Virus record (IMG/VR): IMGVR_UViG_3300044614_000912
Location: 62,001 to 126,000 of that record
Origin: a virus
DNA length: 64,000 nucleotides
Strand: one strand, 5' to 3'
Under the pieces are notes generated by a model. It saw only the letters and a list, made by a program, of their open reading frames with translations. It made no database searches and had not been told where the DNA came from. Each line of letters opens with the position of its first letter. The stretch's first letter is position 1. Shown here one piece after another: positions 28,501 to 37,200 of the stretch. Position numbers and translations under genes: made by a program.

Positions 28501-31239
28501 GTCCGGTGAGAATCTAATATAAAAAGCAAATCCTTTAGAAGTATCAACTTGACCAAAATTAATATAGCCATTTACTCCAGAAGTTCTTATGGCACTGTCA
28601 AAGTTATCGCCAATTTTTCCATATAATGGATCGTCTACAAAATCAACCGATCCATTGGATAAAGAAGTCCAATCTGTTGTCTTGTATGGTGAAGTAAAGC
28701 CCGGTAGTTGATTAGCAAATAAACTATTGCTATCGAATCTCCATCCGATATTCTTAACTAAACTCTTTACATAATCACCGGTAAATGTACCGCTTAAACC
28801 GCCTAAGTTAGCTCCTAGTGGTACTGATAAGATATTATTTCCACTATTGCGGGTGAAATTATAAAATCCTTCTAGGAATGGGTACTCTATAGTTGGATTA
28901 AAATAACCATAATCAAATTGTGCAGCATTGAAGGGGCCGTTTGTAATAGAGCCATTAACACCAACCCACCGCTTAGAGTAATTTGTTTTGATCGAACTTG
29001 GAGAAGTAAATGCGTGTGGTAAATTTTCTAGTCTGGATATTGGGCCATATTCGTCGCTTGTATTGAATATACCATCTACAGACTGTCTTGTAGTCGGATA
29101 TATTTTAACTTTTCTTCGCGTTAGCTCTTTTGAACCTTGAGCGAATGTATGCAACATTAAACCATCAGATGGCTTATACTTCACCACCAGTTGGACGGTC
29201 GAAATAGTTGCTCCACTAGGAATAGGATATAAATCAAGAAAGAGATTTTCAATATATGAACTGTTTCTGTAATCGGTTGATTTGCCTAATAAAACTGGGT
29301 CTTCATAAATTTTAAGTGGAATATTATACTCTTTGAAGCTAGTCGAATTGATCAATGGAGTTCTAGTTAATTCATAATGATCTTTAGCTGGATTTAATGT
29401 GATATCTCTAATATAGACTTGATCTTTTTCAGAGATAGATATGCTTGATATTCCCAAATCATTTATATGCTTAAAGCCAGAAATTTGTGGAGTAAAACCG
29501 TCTTGATTAGCAATATCTACTATTAGGTAGTTGGACTCTGATGCTATAAAATTTGCATCTTCATCTCCAAGATAAATTATTTCTGCATCGTTTTGTAAGA
29601 ACGCACCTATCTTGGGAGTTCTATTTAATAATTTATCGTCATTGTATCCAACAACGTCTAAAGCGTAATCTGCTGACCCTACTGCTTTTTTAGCAATAAC
29701 TTTGAGATAGACTTCATCAATAATAAAGAAATTGTCGTTTTCTTTAAGAGAAACTACTTCCGATGTATTATAATTTTTGCCTTGGAACGCACCCTTAAAT
29801 GGTCCGTTCGATTCTGCCCAAACAGATTTAGGTGGGAGGTTGGTAAATCTAAGTGTTAATCTACCACTATCTATGTGCGGCGTACTAGAGAGTAGTTTAA
29901 TATAGTGAAATGGATAATCATCTTGAAGCCTTGATGCTGTTAAAGCTGGTTCTGTGAGACTATTATCTGTATTACCATATGAATCTGGATTAGATTCCCA
30001 TAAACTATAAGCTTCTGGATAAATATCAACATCAACATCACTAGCAATCATATCTATTGGAACAATATACTTAGTTAATCTTTGTCCAATTGGGGCAACA
30101 TCAGTATAGAAGGGTATATAATTATCTCTTAAAATTCCAACGCCGCTAGAAAATACAACGTCGTATCCTCCACTATTACATATTTCGATAGCAGATATTC
30201 TAATACTATTTTCTGGAGTAAGAGCAAAGCTTAAATTCTTGCTAGCATTTGCTTGTTCGCAAGATTCTTCGTACCCGACGTTAAATCCATCAGAAAATGG
30301 ATCATAAAAGCACTGAGTATCAAAATCCAAATTTAATAAATAGCCACTAGGATATCCCATTAGTGGATAACCAGACTGCCAAGTGTGTAGCAATAAGTTG
30401 TTTGTCTCTGGTTCAGAGATATATGTAGTAAAATTTATATCATCTAATTGATAGTCTGCATCTCCTCGTACAAAAATATCCTTGTACTTGATAACGGTAT
30501 TACCGCTGGGGTCAAGCAGTTTTATATTATGAATTCTATACTGTGGCGGTATATCAGATGACTTTGTGTATGTTGGCGCGGCGGCGCGAAGAAAAACAAA
30601 ACTATTTTCAGCATTATCAATGGGCCTAGTAACTTCACATGTATATCTAAAATCACCATCACTCATCGTTGAAGATGGTTGAATATATGAAAATTTTTCG
30701 TCTGCTATGATCTTACTATTTTTGCCATTCTTAGTATAGTTACCAATAAATACGCCTTCATCAATATTAGAAAATAGATTGGTTGTGCTGTTTAACTTAT
30801 CAACAAAATAACTATTGTTTAGTGATGTAACAATGTCTTTGATTGGATATAATTTTTGGGTTGCTTGAAAATTATCAAAAGCATTTAATGTGCCAAAATT
30901 ACCAGCAAACTTATCAGTTTTGACATCATTTATAAGACTAGTGGCGGATACTCTAGAGCGTAAATTTCCATTTAATTGTAGAGTTGCTCTAATATCTCCT
31001 ATGCCAGAATCTTGTAAGGCTTGTAAACCTATACTTAACTGAGCCTTGCTTCTGATAGCGCCTTCGCCGGATAATATGGCCGGTGTGATAGCTCTTAATG
31101 AATTACTGGCAACAATTTTACCAACTCCACCAATTCTCATGGTTGGTGAATGATTAATAGTAGCTCTTGCGACAAAGTTACCGGCGGAACCGATTCTACT
31201 AGATTGATTTGATGTACAAGAAAAACAAACTTCACTCAT
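19564..31239 (-). CDS. Giant FG-GAP repeat adhesin / tail-tip protein with LamG-like, VWA-like and GATase-like segments
   Basis: A 3,891-residue virion protein, 18% of the window. A LamG-like sugar-binding segment lies near residues 885-1,010 (GYINFGQVDTSKGFAFYIRF, then QQGFVLGYENGHLCAYAY). Seven FG-GAP-type repeats (FGxSVAxx...GAPG) are at about 1,785, 1,897, 2,209, 2,347, 3,437, 3,530 and 3,647. Between repeats 2 and 3, near residue 2,074, ILGLYVDDSASM carries a DxSxS motif like the VWA/MIDAS site. Between repeats 4 and 5 are three segments like the GATase/IFT52 fold (LAFIITPEVDALS; YDVCWIANPAGLPS; SRITLISDSSLVQG). The C terminus has short repeats around xLFxSG (NINLFTSV, LMLFMASG). The likely role is host surface binding at the tail tip. 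It directly follows the tape measure gene. Confidence 0.75.
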   Translation of the reverse strand: MSEVCFSCTSNQSSRIGSAGNFVARATINHSPTMRIGGVGKIVASNSLRAITPAILSGEGAIRSKAQLSIGLQALQDSGIGDIRATLQLNGNLRSRVSATSLINDVKTDKFAGNFGTLNAFDNFQATQKLYPIKDIVTSLNNSYFVDKLNSTTNLFSNIDEGVFIGNYTKNGKNSKIIADEKFSYIQPSSTMSDGDFRYTCEVTRPIDNAENSFVFLRAAAPTYTKSSDIPPQYRIHNIKLLDPSGNTVIKYKDIFVRGDADYQLDDINFTTYISEPETNNLLLHTWQSGYPLMGYPSGYLLNLDFDTQCFYDPFSDGFNVGYEESCEQANASKNLSFALTPENSIRISAIEICNSGGYDVVFSSGVGILRDNYIPFYTDVAPIGQRLTKYIVPIDMIASDVDVDIYPEAYSLWESNPDSYGNTDNSLTEPALTASRLQDDYPFHYIKLLSSTPHIDSGRLTLRFTNLPPKSVWAESNGPFKGAFQGKNYNTSEVVSLKENDNFFIIDEVYLKVIAKKAVGSADYALDVVGYNDDKLLNRTPKIGAFLQNDAEIIYLGDEDANFIASESNYLIVDIANQDGFTPQISGFKHINDLGISSISISEKDQVYIRDITLNPAKDHYELTRTPLINSTSFKEYNIPLKIYEDPVLLGKSTDYRNSSYIENLFLDLYPIPSGATISTVQLVVKYKPSDGLMLHTFAQGSKELTRRKVKIYPTTRQSVDGIFNTSDEYGPISRLENLPHAFTSPSSIKTNYSKRWVGVNGSITNGPFNAAQFDYGYFNPTIEYPFLEGFYNFTRNSGNNILSVPLGANLGGLSGTFTGDYVKSLVKNIGWRFDSNSLFANQLPGFTSPYKTTDWTSLSNGSVDFVDDPLYGKIGDNFDSAIRTSGVNGYINFGQVDTSKGFAFYIRFSPDLPVSGSNFNLINSGVVMSQWDAGSQQGFVLGYENGHLCAYAYISGVMLKARDSAHYSAYKFPMSAMVTFKEPYASLGVANSMFLYTDNEISQGAWTLNRGFIAPFGSIGNLRIVSFNPSNNDLLIGHCPASGVGLNMFVSEIGISTHNKAIVQQSNLFYNRTNLRFTPFSSISYPESSGAISTSKTGFRDSFYKASDVPSFFASQRNKYWSSNESWHDDRNILNTLVSEDTDSWHLGDFKVCQFSPDFDFLTQRVGRDYILHSINHHGSGYSQITNLPLPSNVLASGLAYHTQIENDFLRLYLSDVSSSGNFYSAHPRISKTLPRGYNFVEDALVVDTILEHETFNNIIWPNGDIGPKLIVSLYTPSQDPSYAPSKRNWGLINRAIHYLEPSGCWQKISSKFTYQDLIDTSEPWANFDVERSITEFDTKYYSTDINQMYLQYDLVYPSGSPFESRIKLHSANVRLENALISEENVNTSLNLFSNGEKKWLEDVNLYVYGRGTIADDFQLYTSGTLPDVSSDNVNMFIGSAYYATPQNVRLFTFNKGSVNSSTSQLFGATAGEDYYLGPNLYVSGRYNKFDEQILPITITNRIEDQSASGSIQLFTKSVGLIESNSSSMTMHMQASPLRVSVIYREAMPMFINSPPVPVSLVDGGERMNLWISGKDFDVTNIDSSVNLFLVNYPAFSATGSQQYTITWNSDYPGKNIAVDDNRYAYLEANDEIRGVELLCYGNCQNVGSCTEESVVLHEDIWSTPNDCVDGGIFRAKNTYTNLETSGFKTEIGYSGHFYGLRKYTNLIPQAPYFVNVIGKTGSKNTIELPTEYIESEYGTDEIVVNDLVVNNGYTNYTNRKLTADSPNSNQGSTLRQINEKFGKSVAVKNNLACIGAPGHDITYTEYDSSGNLVTSTLDEAGAVYIFRRDNRPSGYSWPDGTQKSPWYLEERLYLPSGLRKDYYDRIETNKIDNIELPATVIQRKWNVGQEGRQFGHSLDIAASDTHKSFGENKREVLVVGGPSAKWQRDFEDLYTSGVQIGVMIFTDEFTPVIPAPGKKPRPNYSYEDILDTIYNKDLLFRYFAEPPIRFDVKLIICEPTKNSTNVTVKEFPEPKPNFIIKKQIERVKGIPTPEQNERILSGIKEAFNEAFPYDETKIHNNIPPILGLYVDDSASMRGALGKAKNMFRDYYLNYSFASGLRDFYGIQSSGAFVEYQSDFGAAENWVFMSQTILGEVLDTGRLVSNNQVKYLTSGVGQEFFNENLSQFNYPPESGGRVYVFEKESGAWNLVQEIRSPNITYGIPDRFGHAVAISDDTEVIAIGSPYISEACKVYEYKPEEKDRLYAGLFSWLGYKNAITGGLFARYRNMITDYAIWSNTYGIEYANQILYSKLDSTEKFEARKYLNIQEYQNIYTYGYGNISYNFGTWSFIPEHFAPTSRLGYSVAVNEDGTVVAFGAPTDSFNEWEDGNVWYKNEGYNDPNNDENLNTNLISPSWINSTNAGAVRLFEARKYYPHNSVVEFGKFGNLQESMDFPEDSGHFNYLASAFSDMNFRKTEFTEVNIPQEAGLAFIITPEVDALSDEVTDNILNWLALGDRNLVLVGNDPIWEKNGIYETSNSIINKILDRVKSRLRLYPARNSYEALSSGCSMALPSYIPRNTTPSYIEPITTKAYGVADIRMYLKDSPEFAQFMPCTSKNDALPSELIDSGESAFEVINEKCELPLKHLGDLRAEWTDRCKNCKDQWVYYPVNWAYMFRTYSPPCCVPQVGPFDFPQQEPVPLIVAGDYVTKITNIPASPAVSGVYPVYRTVEESRFQTIFDAPISPSSVAFIWNSGENTSSYLNLNEGQINSNGLFYTPEIFDDRQSLIMANAIPQSEILEDKQIASNRGYYCVEETLANKSSKLVFIAGVFTESENNLYSGFGDQNINFYANLVGRTIDGESLIAQLGGWTKRTSFIDAYPDSFLFNLFQNVGNTVDENVITLLDQYDVCWIANPAGLPSQQELTDLLSWLNGPNKKLIITYDNNISQVLLAKQLSDMIGSRIKPLYLPVLDQYAVVDGAESLEFNSIHPVSTGWNVNTSIEYFEVVSQSRFTPIALVENTVPVCYDYRPIYDKKFITNGYWKSLSGVTKVSFPALPGSGYKIFITTISETPAETEDLFIATQNVNMRITTNPSDSDTEGLFGYDLGAGYSVDKLGNLRRATYSIENKPVTYSFDAQVIREASTINFYIANNNERLSVKTNSYIPKTTRLLGISGVLVPIETVRIPEFYQVFDRNEYYRISDPQPAQTLTEVIVSPILNDNTVYCADGCEDTLGHKQIADGPVIVAQEIEHFSQFMTGVARSRITLISDSSLVQGQCMGDDNFRMSSETVRFLRSLYPYTNWPDTNSGRQYTIMTKIMPPERGSPQKYRSIVNNSGLAHLFGDFAGSPVGLSSFSNKESRYDPKFVKRPKKNPWPDGATSEEIENIKQGIISGFKGIQTSHGATAMFSGVIDGKLYRDAGIGGGMPDLMKEKGYDYLDFDITQSGFPGDLFGYSVALYKNKLVVGSPFSAYSREEISSWDYILDGGSTSGIELSYNGGAGAAYLFERNNKGSGLHGTFTPWSFTQKLRPDSINVGSNSGIEIMGDKFGSDIDIDGDIIAIGAPGHDYGNYVINGSGDFIRRCFNPEFRIPSRAVIDLGNSGIRNTYDPSIVNANTIINMGAIFTFENKIVDWPTKKQEWVYVEKLVENAPFYHEYTLYGTDVSDRFGESVALDRSKRTDADYTIIGGSHSETSNREQYAYDELGLPLSYDQFVTGAGAAFITDIMLRGQAPAIQSPDSFIDAKFFGETNASGDPAIFLSFKNNLDANKEYKATGIIYSNYQGEIFVEASGQDPVLKGFIEHRPYIKSVEGTYFFGIPNSGNLPLFTDGAQNASGNINLFTSVDSIINVYNDLGLYTSSVDGIISNEPSGMLLYVHTPDPIIVSESGLMLFMASGVGSYSDNLNLRIRGK

Positions 31240-31241
31240 TA

Positions 31242-34200
31242 TTAGACCTTTGGCATAGTTGATGAATTTTCTATGAGTTTTCCACCAGAGCCGACGCTGG
31301 TATTTTTGATCTTATCCGAGACAATTTTTGCAATTTCATTTCTTGCTTCCTGCGTTAAACCGGCAAGCATACCGCTATTTCCAGAAAAATTTACATTTAC
31401 ATTTGTACTATCTAATGTAATCTTAAATTTTGTATCTTGAAGAGATTTAATAGTATCCGACATTTGAGAAGTAAATGTCGTTAATGCCTTGGTAAGCATA
31501 GAGATAACGTCTGTACCAAGAATATTCTGGACTATTCCGTTTAATAATCCTCCTCCAGCTAAATATTGTACTTTTCCGCCCCTAGCAAAGTTTTGAACAC
31601 CGGCTGATGCTCCCGCTGAACCGCTTAGACCATTATTCATAGCTTGTAATAGTTGTAGATTGTTACCTCTATTTACAGCTTCTCGTCTTACAACGAACTC
31701 TCCGGGTGTTAACATTGCGGGAACGGTATCTGTTCCACGGGGAACGAAGATACCCCTACTTGCATACACGGTTCCGCCTTTTCTGAACATTGTAGGCTCA
31801 CGGCCTCTACCGGCAGCTTCGGCATCTCTAGATGCTCTTTCATCTTCTGCCGACTGTTTAACCTCTGGAGCCATTCCCCTATCCCTAGTATTACTAACGG
31901 CTTCTTCGGCCTTCTTTTGAGCGGCCTGTAACTGTATATTTGCGGCATCTAGTTGTGACTGAGCAGCTTGAACTTGTAAATCGGCGGTTGGACCCATAGT
32001 GCCAGCTAATGCACGTATATCGCTCTTTACTGCTTCTTCTTCTGGAGTGGTTCCTGCTAGCATTTGTGCTGCGGCTGGATTCTGAACACCTCTGGCCGAT
32101 AATGCGGCTGTTGCAGCTTTCTCACCCAAACCACCCGGACCAGCAATACGTTGACCGTATATTTCTTGAACGCCAGCTTCTTTTTGTCTTTCAATATCAG
32201 AATAAGCACCAGCCAATGCTGTGGCACCAAATGCATTCATAAGGTCTTGATTACCAGTTGCTATTGCGGCTGTAGCTCCAACGGCGGCTTGTTGATCAAA
32301 GAACTTCTCTATATCGCCATTTATTAGCGATTCCATAGACTGTTTCTCAAGCTTATTTTTCTCTTCTATAGTCTTGAGTTCTTCTTCTTTGGCTTTAATC
32401 AAATCTCTAGTGGTTTGTATTTGACTCTTAGCTGCTTCGTTGAGTCTTCTTTCCTCTTCTTCCAATTGTAATCCAGCTTCACCAGCCAATTTAGCTTGAG
32501 CTTCTTTATCTCCACTTGCTGCCGCAGCCCTAATGCCCGCTATTTCTTGCTGCCTTGCTCCAATTTGCTGTGTTCTTTGTGTGATTTCAGCAGCACTTCC
32601 TGTCTTGAGATTATCAACACCTTGTATTCCGGTTGCTTGAACATTAGCTTGTGCTACAATATTAGCTCGTCTTTCTGCTGGCGTGACAGCTTTGCCGCCG
32701 TATTTTGCTTCAATATCTCTTGCTTCCATCTGCACATTTAAAGCCTCTTGCTGTGCAGACATTAAATTGCGTTCTGCTTCTATTCTATTTTTAGTAAGCT
32801 GATTAAGTTGTTCTTGGATTTTTATTGCATCATTAAGTGGGCCGTTAACTTGCTCAAGAACTTTCTTGCCAAAATCACCCATAACCTCAGAGAAAACTCC
32901 AAAGTTACCTTCTCCAAGAGCGTTGAGTTGATCTTCTGATAATGTATCGGCCTGTGCCTGTAAACGCTTGATAGTATCGTCATCATATTTTCTATTACCA
33001 GCAGCATCTGTTTGAGCAGCAAGATTTTTACCAAGAATATCCTTAAAAGCTTTTCTTCTATCTTCTGCGCTACCGGAACTCAATCTTCCCTTAAGATCGC
33101 TCTTTGTTTGTTCAAAAATAGTAGCGGAATTCTTTTGAACTTCGTTAATAGATTTGAGATTACCCTTAAACTTATCAATTTGTTTATCATTTGCTCCAAA
33201 TCTTCTAAGGGTTGCTTCAGCATCGCCAAGGGCAGCGTCAAAATCAGCATCGCTAATGCCTTGAGCAGCAGATGTTACGCTGGCTTCAAGTGTAGCTAAA
33301 GATTGTTGTAATGGTATATTGCCAGCCTGTTGAGCAGCAATATAGTTAGTTATACCAAGTGCTGCTGCGGCAGAAGCACCTTGAACGTCTTGCATACCAA
33401 GGTCCATAGCTTCAAAAGCTTTTCTAGTTCTTTCTGCCTCCTTTTGTAAATTCTCAAAAGATTTATCAAGCTCTCTGGCTTGTTCTTCTAATACGGCGGC
33501 TTGTTCTCTAAATGCATTAGCTTCGTCTTTATTACCAGCAGTATCAGCTTCTGATGCTTTTATTCTCAATTGACTCATTCGACTTCTCATAGCACCCGGA
33601 GAATTAGCACCTAATTGAGCATCAATTTGCTCACGGGTCATGCCTTGAGCGATACCACGCTTCATGCTTTCATTGACAACCGGCCTAGAAATATCAAAAG
33701 CCTTTCTTTCAGCTTCCGCGTTTTGTTTTATTAATCCGGCATTCTCTTTATCGATTCTTTCATTTCTTTGTTTGCCAGATTCTAAGCCAAAATATCCAGC
33801 TAAACCTAGTGTTGCAACTCTAGCTGTACCACGCAAGAAGCCTCCAACAGCCCCGCTCTTATTGCCCTTGTTAGATTCAACAGCTTTTTCATTGGCAGTT
33901 TGCATCGCCTGTCTTGAAGCTTGTACATTAGAAATTTTAGCAAGAGCTTCACCAGCACTAATCGTTCCATTTTGTAAATCTTCTAAAGCAGAAGAAGCGT
34001 CTTTTTGTCCTTGTTCAAAAGCCTTTTGAGTTTTAACCGCTTGAGCTTGTGCAGAGGCTAAATCTTTGATACTATCATAAGTGTTTCCACCAAAGGCTTG
34101 ACCAAGACCAATGAATGCTCTATTTACATAGTCAGTTCCAAAAATTGCTTTTTCTATAGATGGCAGAAATTTTGTTGCTAATGCTACGCCTGCGCCAGCA

Positions 34201-37200
34201 ATACCACCTATTAATGTTCCTACACCGGGAACAAGGCTACCAATAGCGGCACCCGCTAAAATAGCTGATGAACCAAAAGAATCAATACTTTCTTGAGCGG
34301 CGACATTGACAGAATTTTCTGATGCTTTGCCTATGTTACCTTCTTGTATAGCTTTATTAGCTTGGTTTTGATAGTCAAAATAAGAATTAACAGCAGAAGA
34401 TGCTGCCATTAAACCAACTTCTACCGCTAAAAGTGGTCCAGCAAAAGCATTTAAGCCTTTTGTAATTGTACCAACAGCTTTACCAAAAGATGCTACTCCA
34501 ACATTGCTTATCGATCCGGCCATAGCTTTTTGGCCCATTGAACCGCCCATACTTGCAAATGGATTTGCTCCAACTTTGCTAGGAAGACCTACACCTTTCA
34601 TTCCAGCATTAAATCCCTTAGATAAATCTCCAAATGCTGTTCCGGCTCTTCCAGATGTTTTTGCGACAAATTTTTGGAACCCACTAGCACCGCTCATGGA
34701 TGACATAGTTGCTCCGCGACCCATAGAACCACCCATATTAACAAATGGATTGTTTCCTATGGCTCCAGATTTTACAGCTGAAAATAGTCCAGCTTGATTT
34801 TTCATTCCTCCACTAAAAGCTGAACCAGCAACATTTGCAGCACTAGATAAACTAGGTAAAGCCTTGCCGACACCACCAGCTATTTTACCACCAATACCAC
34901 CTAACCTACCACCAATGTTGCCAATAATCTTGCCAACGCCAGAAAATTGTCCAGAAAGATTGCCTAAAGTTTGAGTTAAACTACTAGCACCACTCAAAAA
35001 CTGTGTCATGGTTTGCACATTCAAAGCAACACCAAAAGCTTCTAAAGCGAAGCCAACAGTTGTCAATGTTGACACAACGCCAAGCAATCCATGAGACATT
35101 CTTACAATAGCCCCAGAATTTTCATCTAGTGCTGGTAACATGCTTTGCATTAATCCAACCGTCATGGAAGCAGCGAACATTTTGTTCGCAGAAACGCTTT
35201 CCATAATACTACGTTTTTGTTGGCCTTGAGCATTAACTAAATCTTCTGCTTGCTGAGTTAATGCATCTAGTGGTATAAAATTACCACCATTACCGCTGCC
35301 ACTAACAGGAGATGGTCTAACGCCAGTAGCGGCTGTGCCAGTAGCGAATCTTTGAACAATACCACCATTAGCGTATTTACCAACTTTATTCATACGGTTT
35401 AAATTACCGTATCCAATACTTTGGGCGGATGCTCTGTTTACAACAAACTCGCCGGGGGTTAATAATGCTGGAACAGTATCGGTTCCAACTCCACCTCCCG
35501 CAGCAAATCTGGCAACTCTTGTTGATCTTGGACCCTTGGCTCTTAATGCATCCATTGCGGGCTGTTTACTACCGCCCTGAGTAAATATCATATTTGCAAG
35601 TGGGATACCAAATAATCTACTAAGATACTCTGCAACTCCCGGCACCCTTTGAGATTTACTAATGATGGATAATCTACCGGGCTGTAATTGTCCAGATTTT
35701 ATAGCTGTTTGTAATTCTTTGCCAAACACGGTAAGCGGAGCAGATGTAACGTCTTTTAATCTAGCCTTTGGATCACGGAAATATTTATTTAGTGCGGCTG
35801 ATTGTTGACCCGACGTTTTAGCCATACCATAAGCTTTGTCACCAATTGTTCTTTTTAGAGTTCTATCGATATCAATAGCACCACCGCCAGCTTTAATTAA
35901 TGCTGCAATAGCAGAACTTGGGCGAGGCATCATTGTTCCGCTAGCATTTATGATATCATCAATAAGTGGAGCTTTAGCCATACCGCCAGCAGCAAATTTC
36001 TGTATCAGTCCACCAAACTGTTTTCTAACAAGTTTGATACCCTCTAGTCTATTTATATTGATATCGTTTTGAATTTTCTTAGATAACCCATCCGATCCAG
36101 TTAATAGACTCTTTGATCTTTTGACTTCTGCCTTTAAGAGTTTTGAAATTCTAGCGTCTTGACCGAACATTGATTGTAAATTTTGAACATCGTCTGGCAA
36201 GGAACCATATGGTAAGTCAAAATTGGCTCTGCCGCCAGCGGTTTTGGCACCGGTGATACTACTTATAATACCTTCAAATAAATAACCCTCTAAAGATGCT
36301 CTAAGATTTGTATCAGACACCATGTTCTGTAAAGCATTACCAATTAATGATGGATTGCCAATAAATGCTGGATCGGCTGATAGTAGATTTTTAGATTGAA
36401 TTTCTGATACTGCATAATTTAATGATTTTTGAAAACCTCTTGTTGTTGCTTTAGAAACTATGCCGCTAAATTGTTTTGATTTTTTAACATCTTTAAGACC
36501 GGGGTAAAATAATGGATAGGATGCACCTTCTAATATTGCTGGCATTGGTGCCATTTTATCTTTTGTGCTTCCCGGCACAGCAGCGTCTGCACCACCATAT
36601 GTCTTTAGAATACTTTTGTATAATTTACTGTTGGGGGATAGATTGAATTGAGTGTTACCAGCTTTATAAAAGTCATCCGTACTCTTTGGGGGGTCTAAAA
36701 CAAAGGCTCCAATTTGATTTGGAACTGGTCTAAATACAGGGGTTTGACCAAATTTGGAAACACCCTTTCTCATGCGAGAAGTTTCAATTGTTTCGCTGGT
36801 TTTACCAGCGTTTTTAATGGTGCCAGAGACTAAAGATTGTGGTTCTTTTTTGTTACCAGCAGCAGTTTGCGCTCTTGCTGCTGCAATTTTTTGTGCAGTA
36901 GTCATAGGACCGCCCTCTTTAAAGCGGTTCTCATTCATAGCAGCGAGGTTTCCTGCACCTAACCTGTTCACGCTACTTTTACGTATAACAAATTCTCCCG
37001 GCTGTAACATGGCTGGAACAGTATCACTGTTGCCAGTACCGGGAACCATTCCGCCTCTAGCAAATTTATGAACTTTACCGCCTTTATTAAAGGTTCTTCC
37101 AGAGGCCAATCCTCCTCCAACTCCACCTAAGAATCCACCAATACCTCTAGTCAATTTAATAGCAGCCATAGCTCCTAATAATGGAATGAGTGGCTTGATA

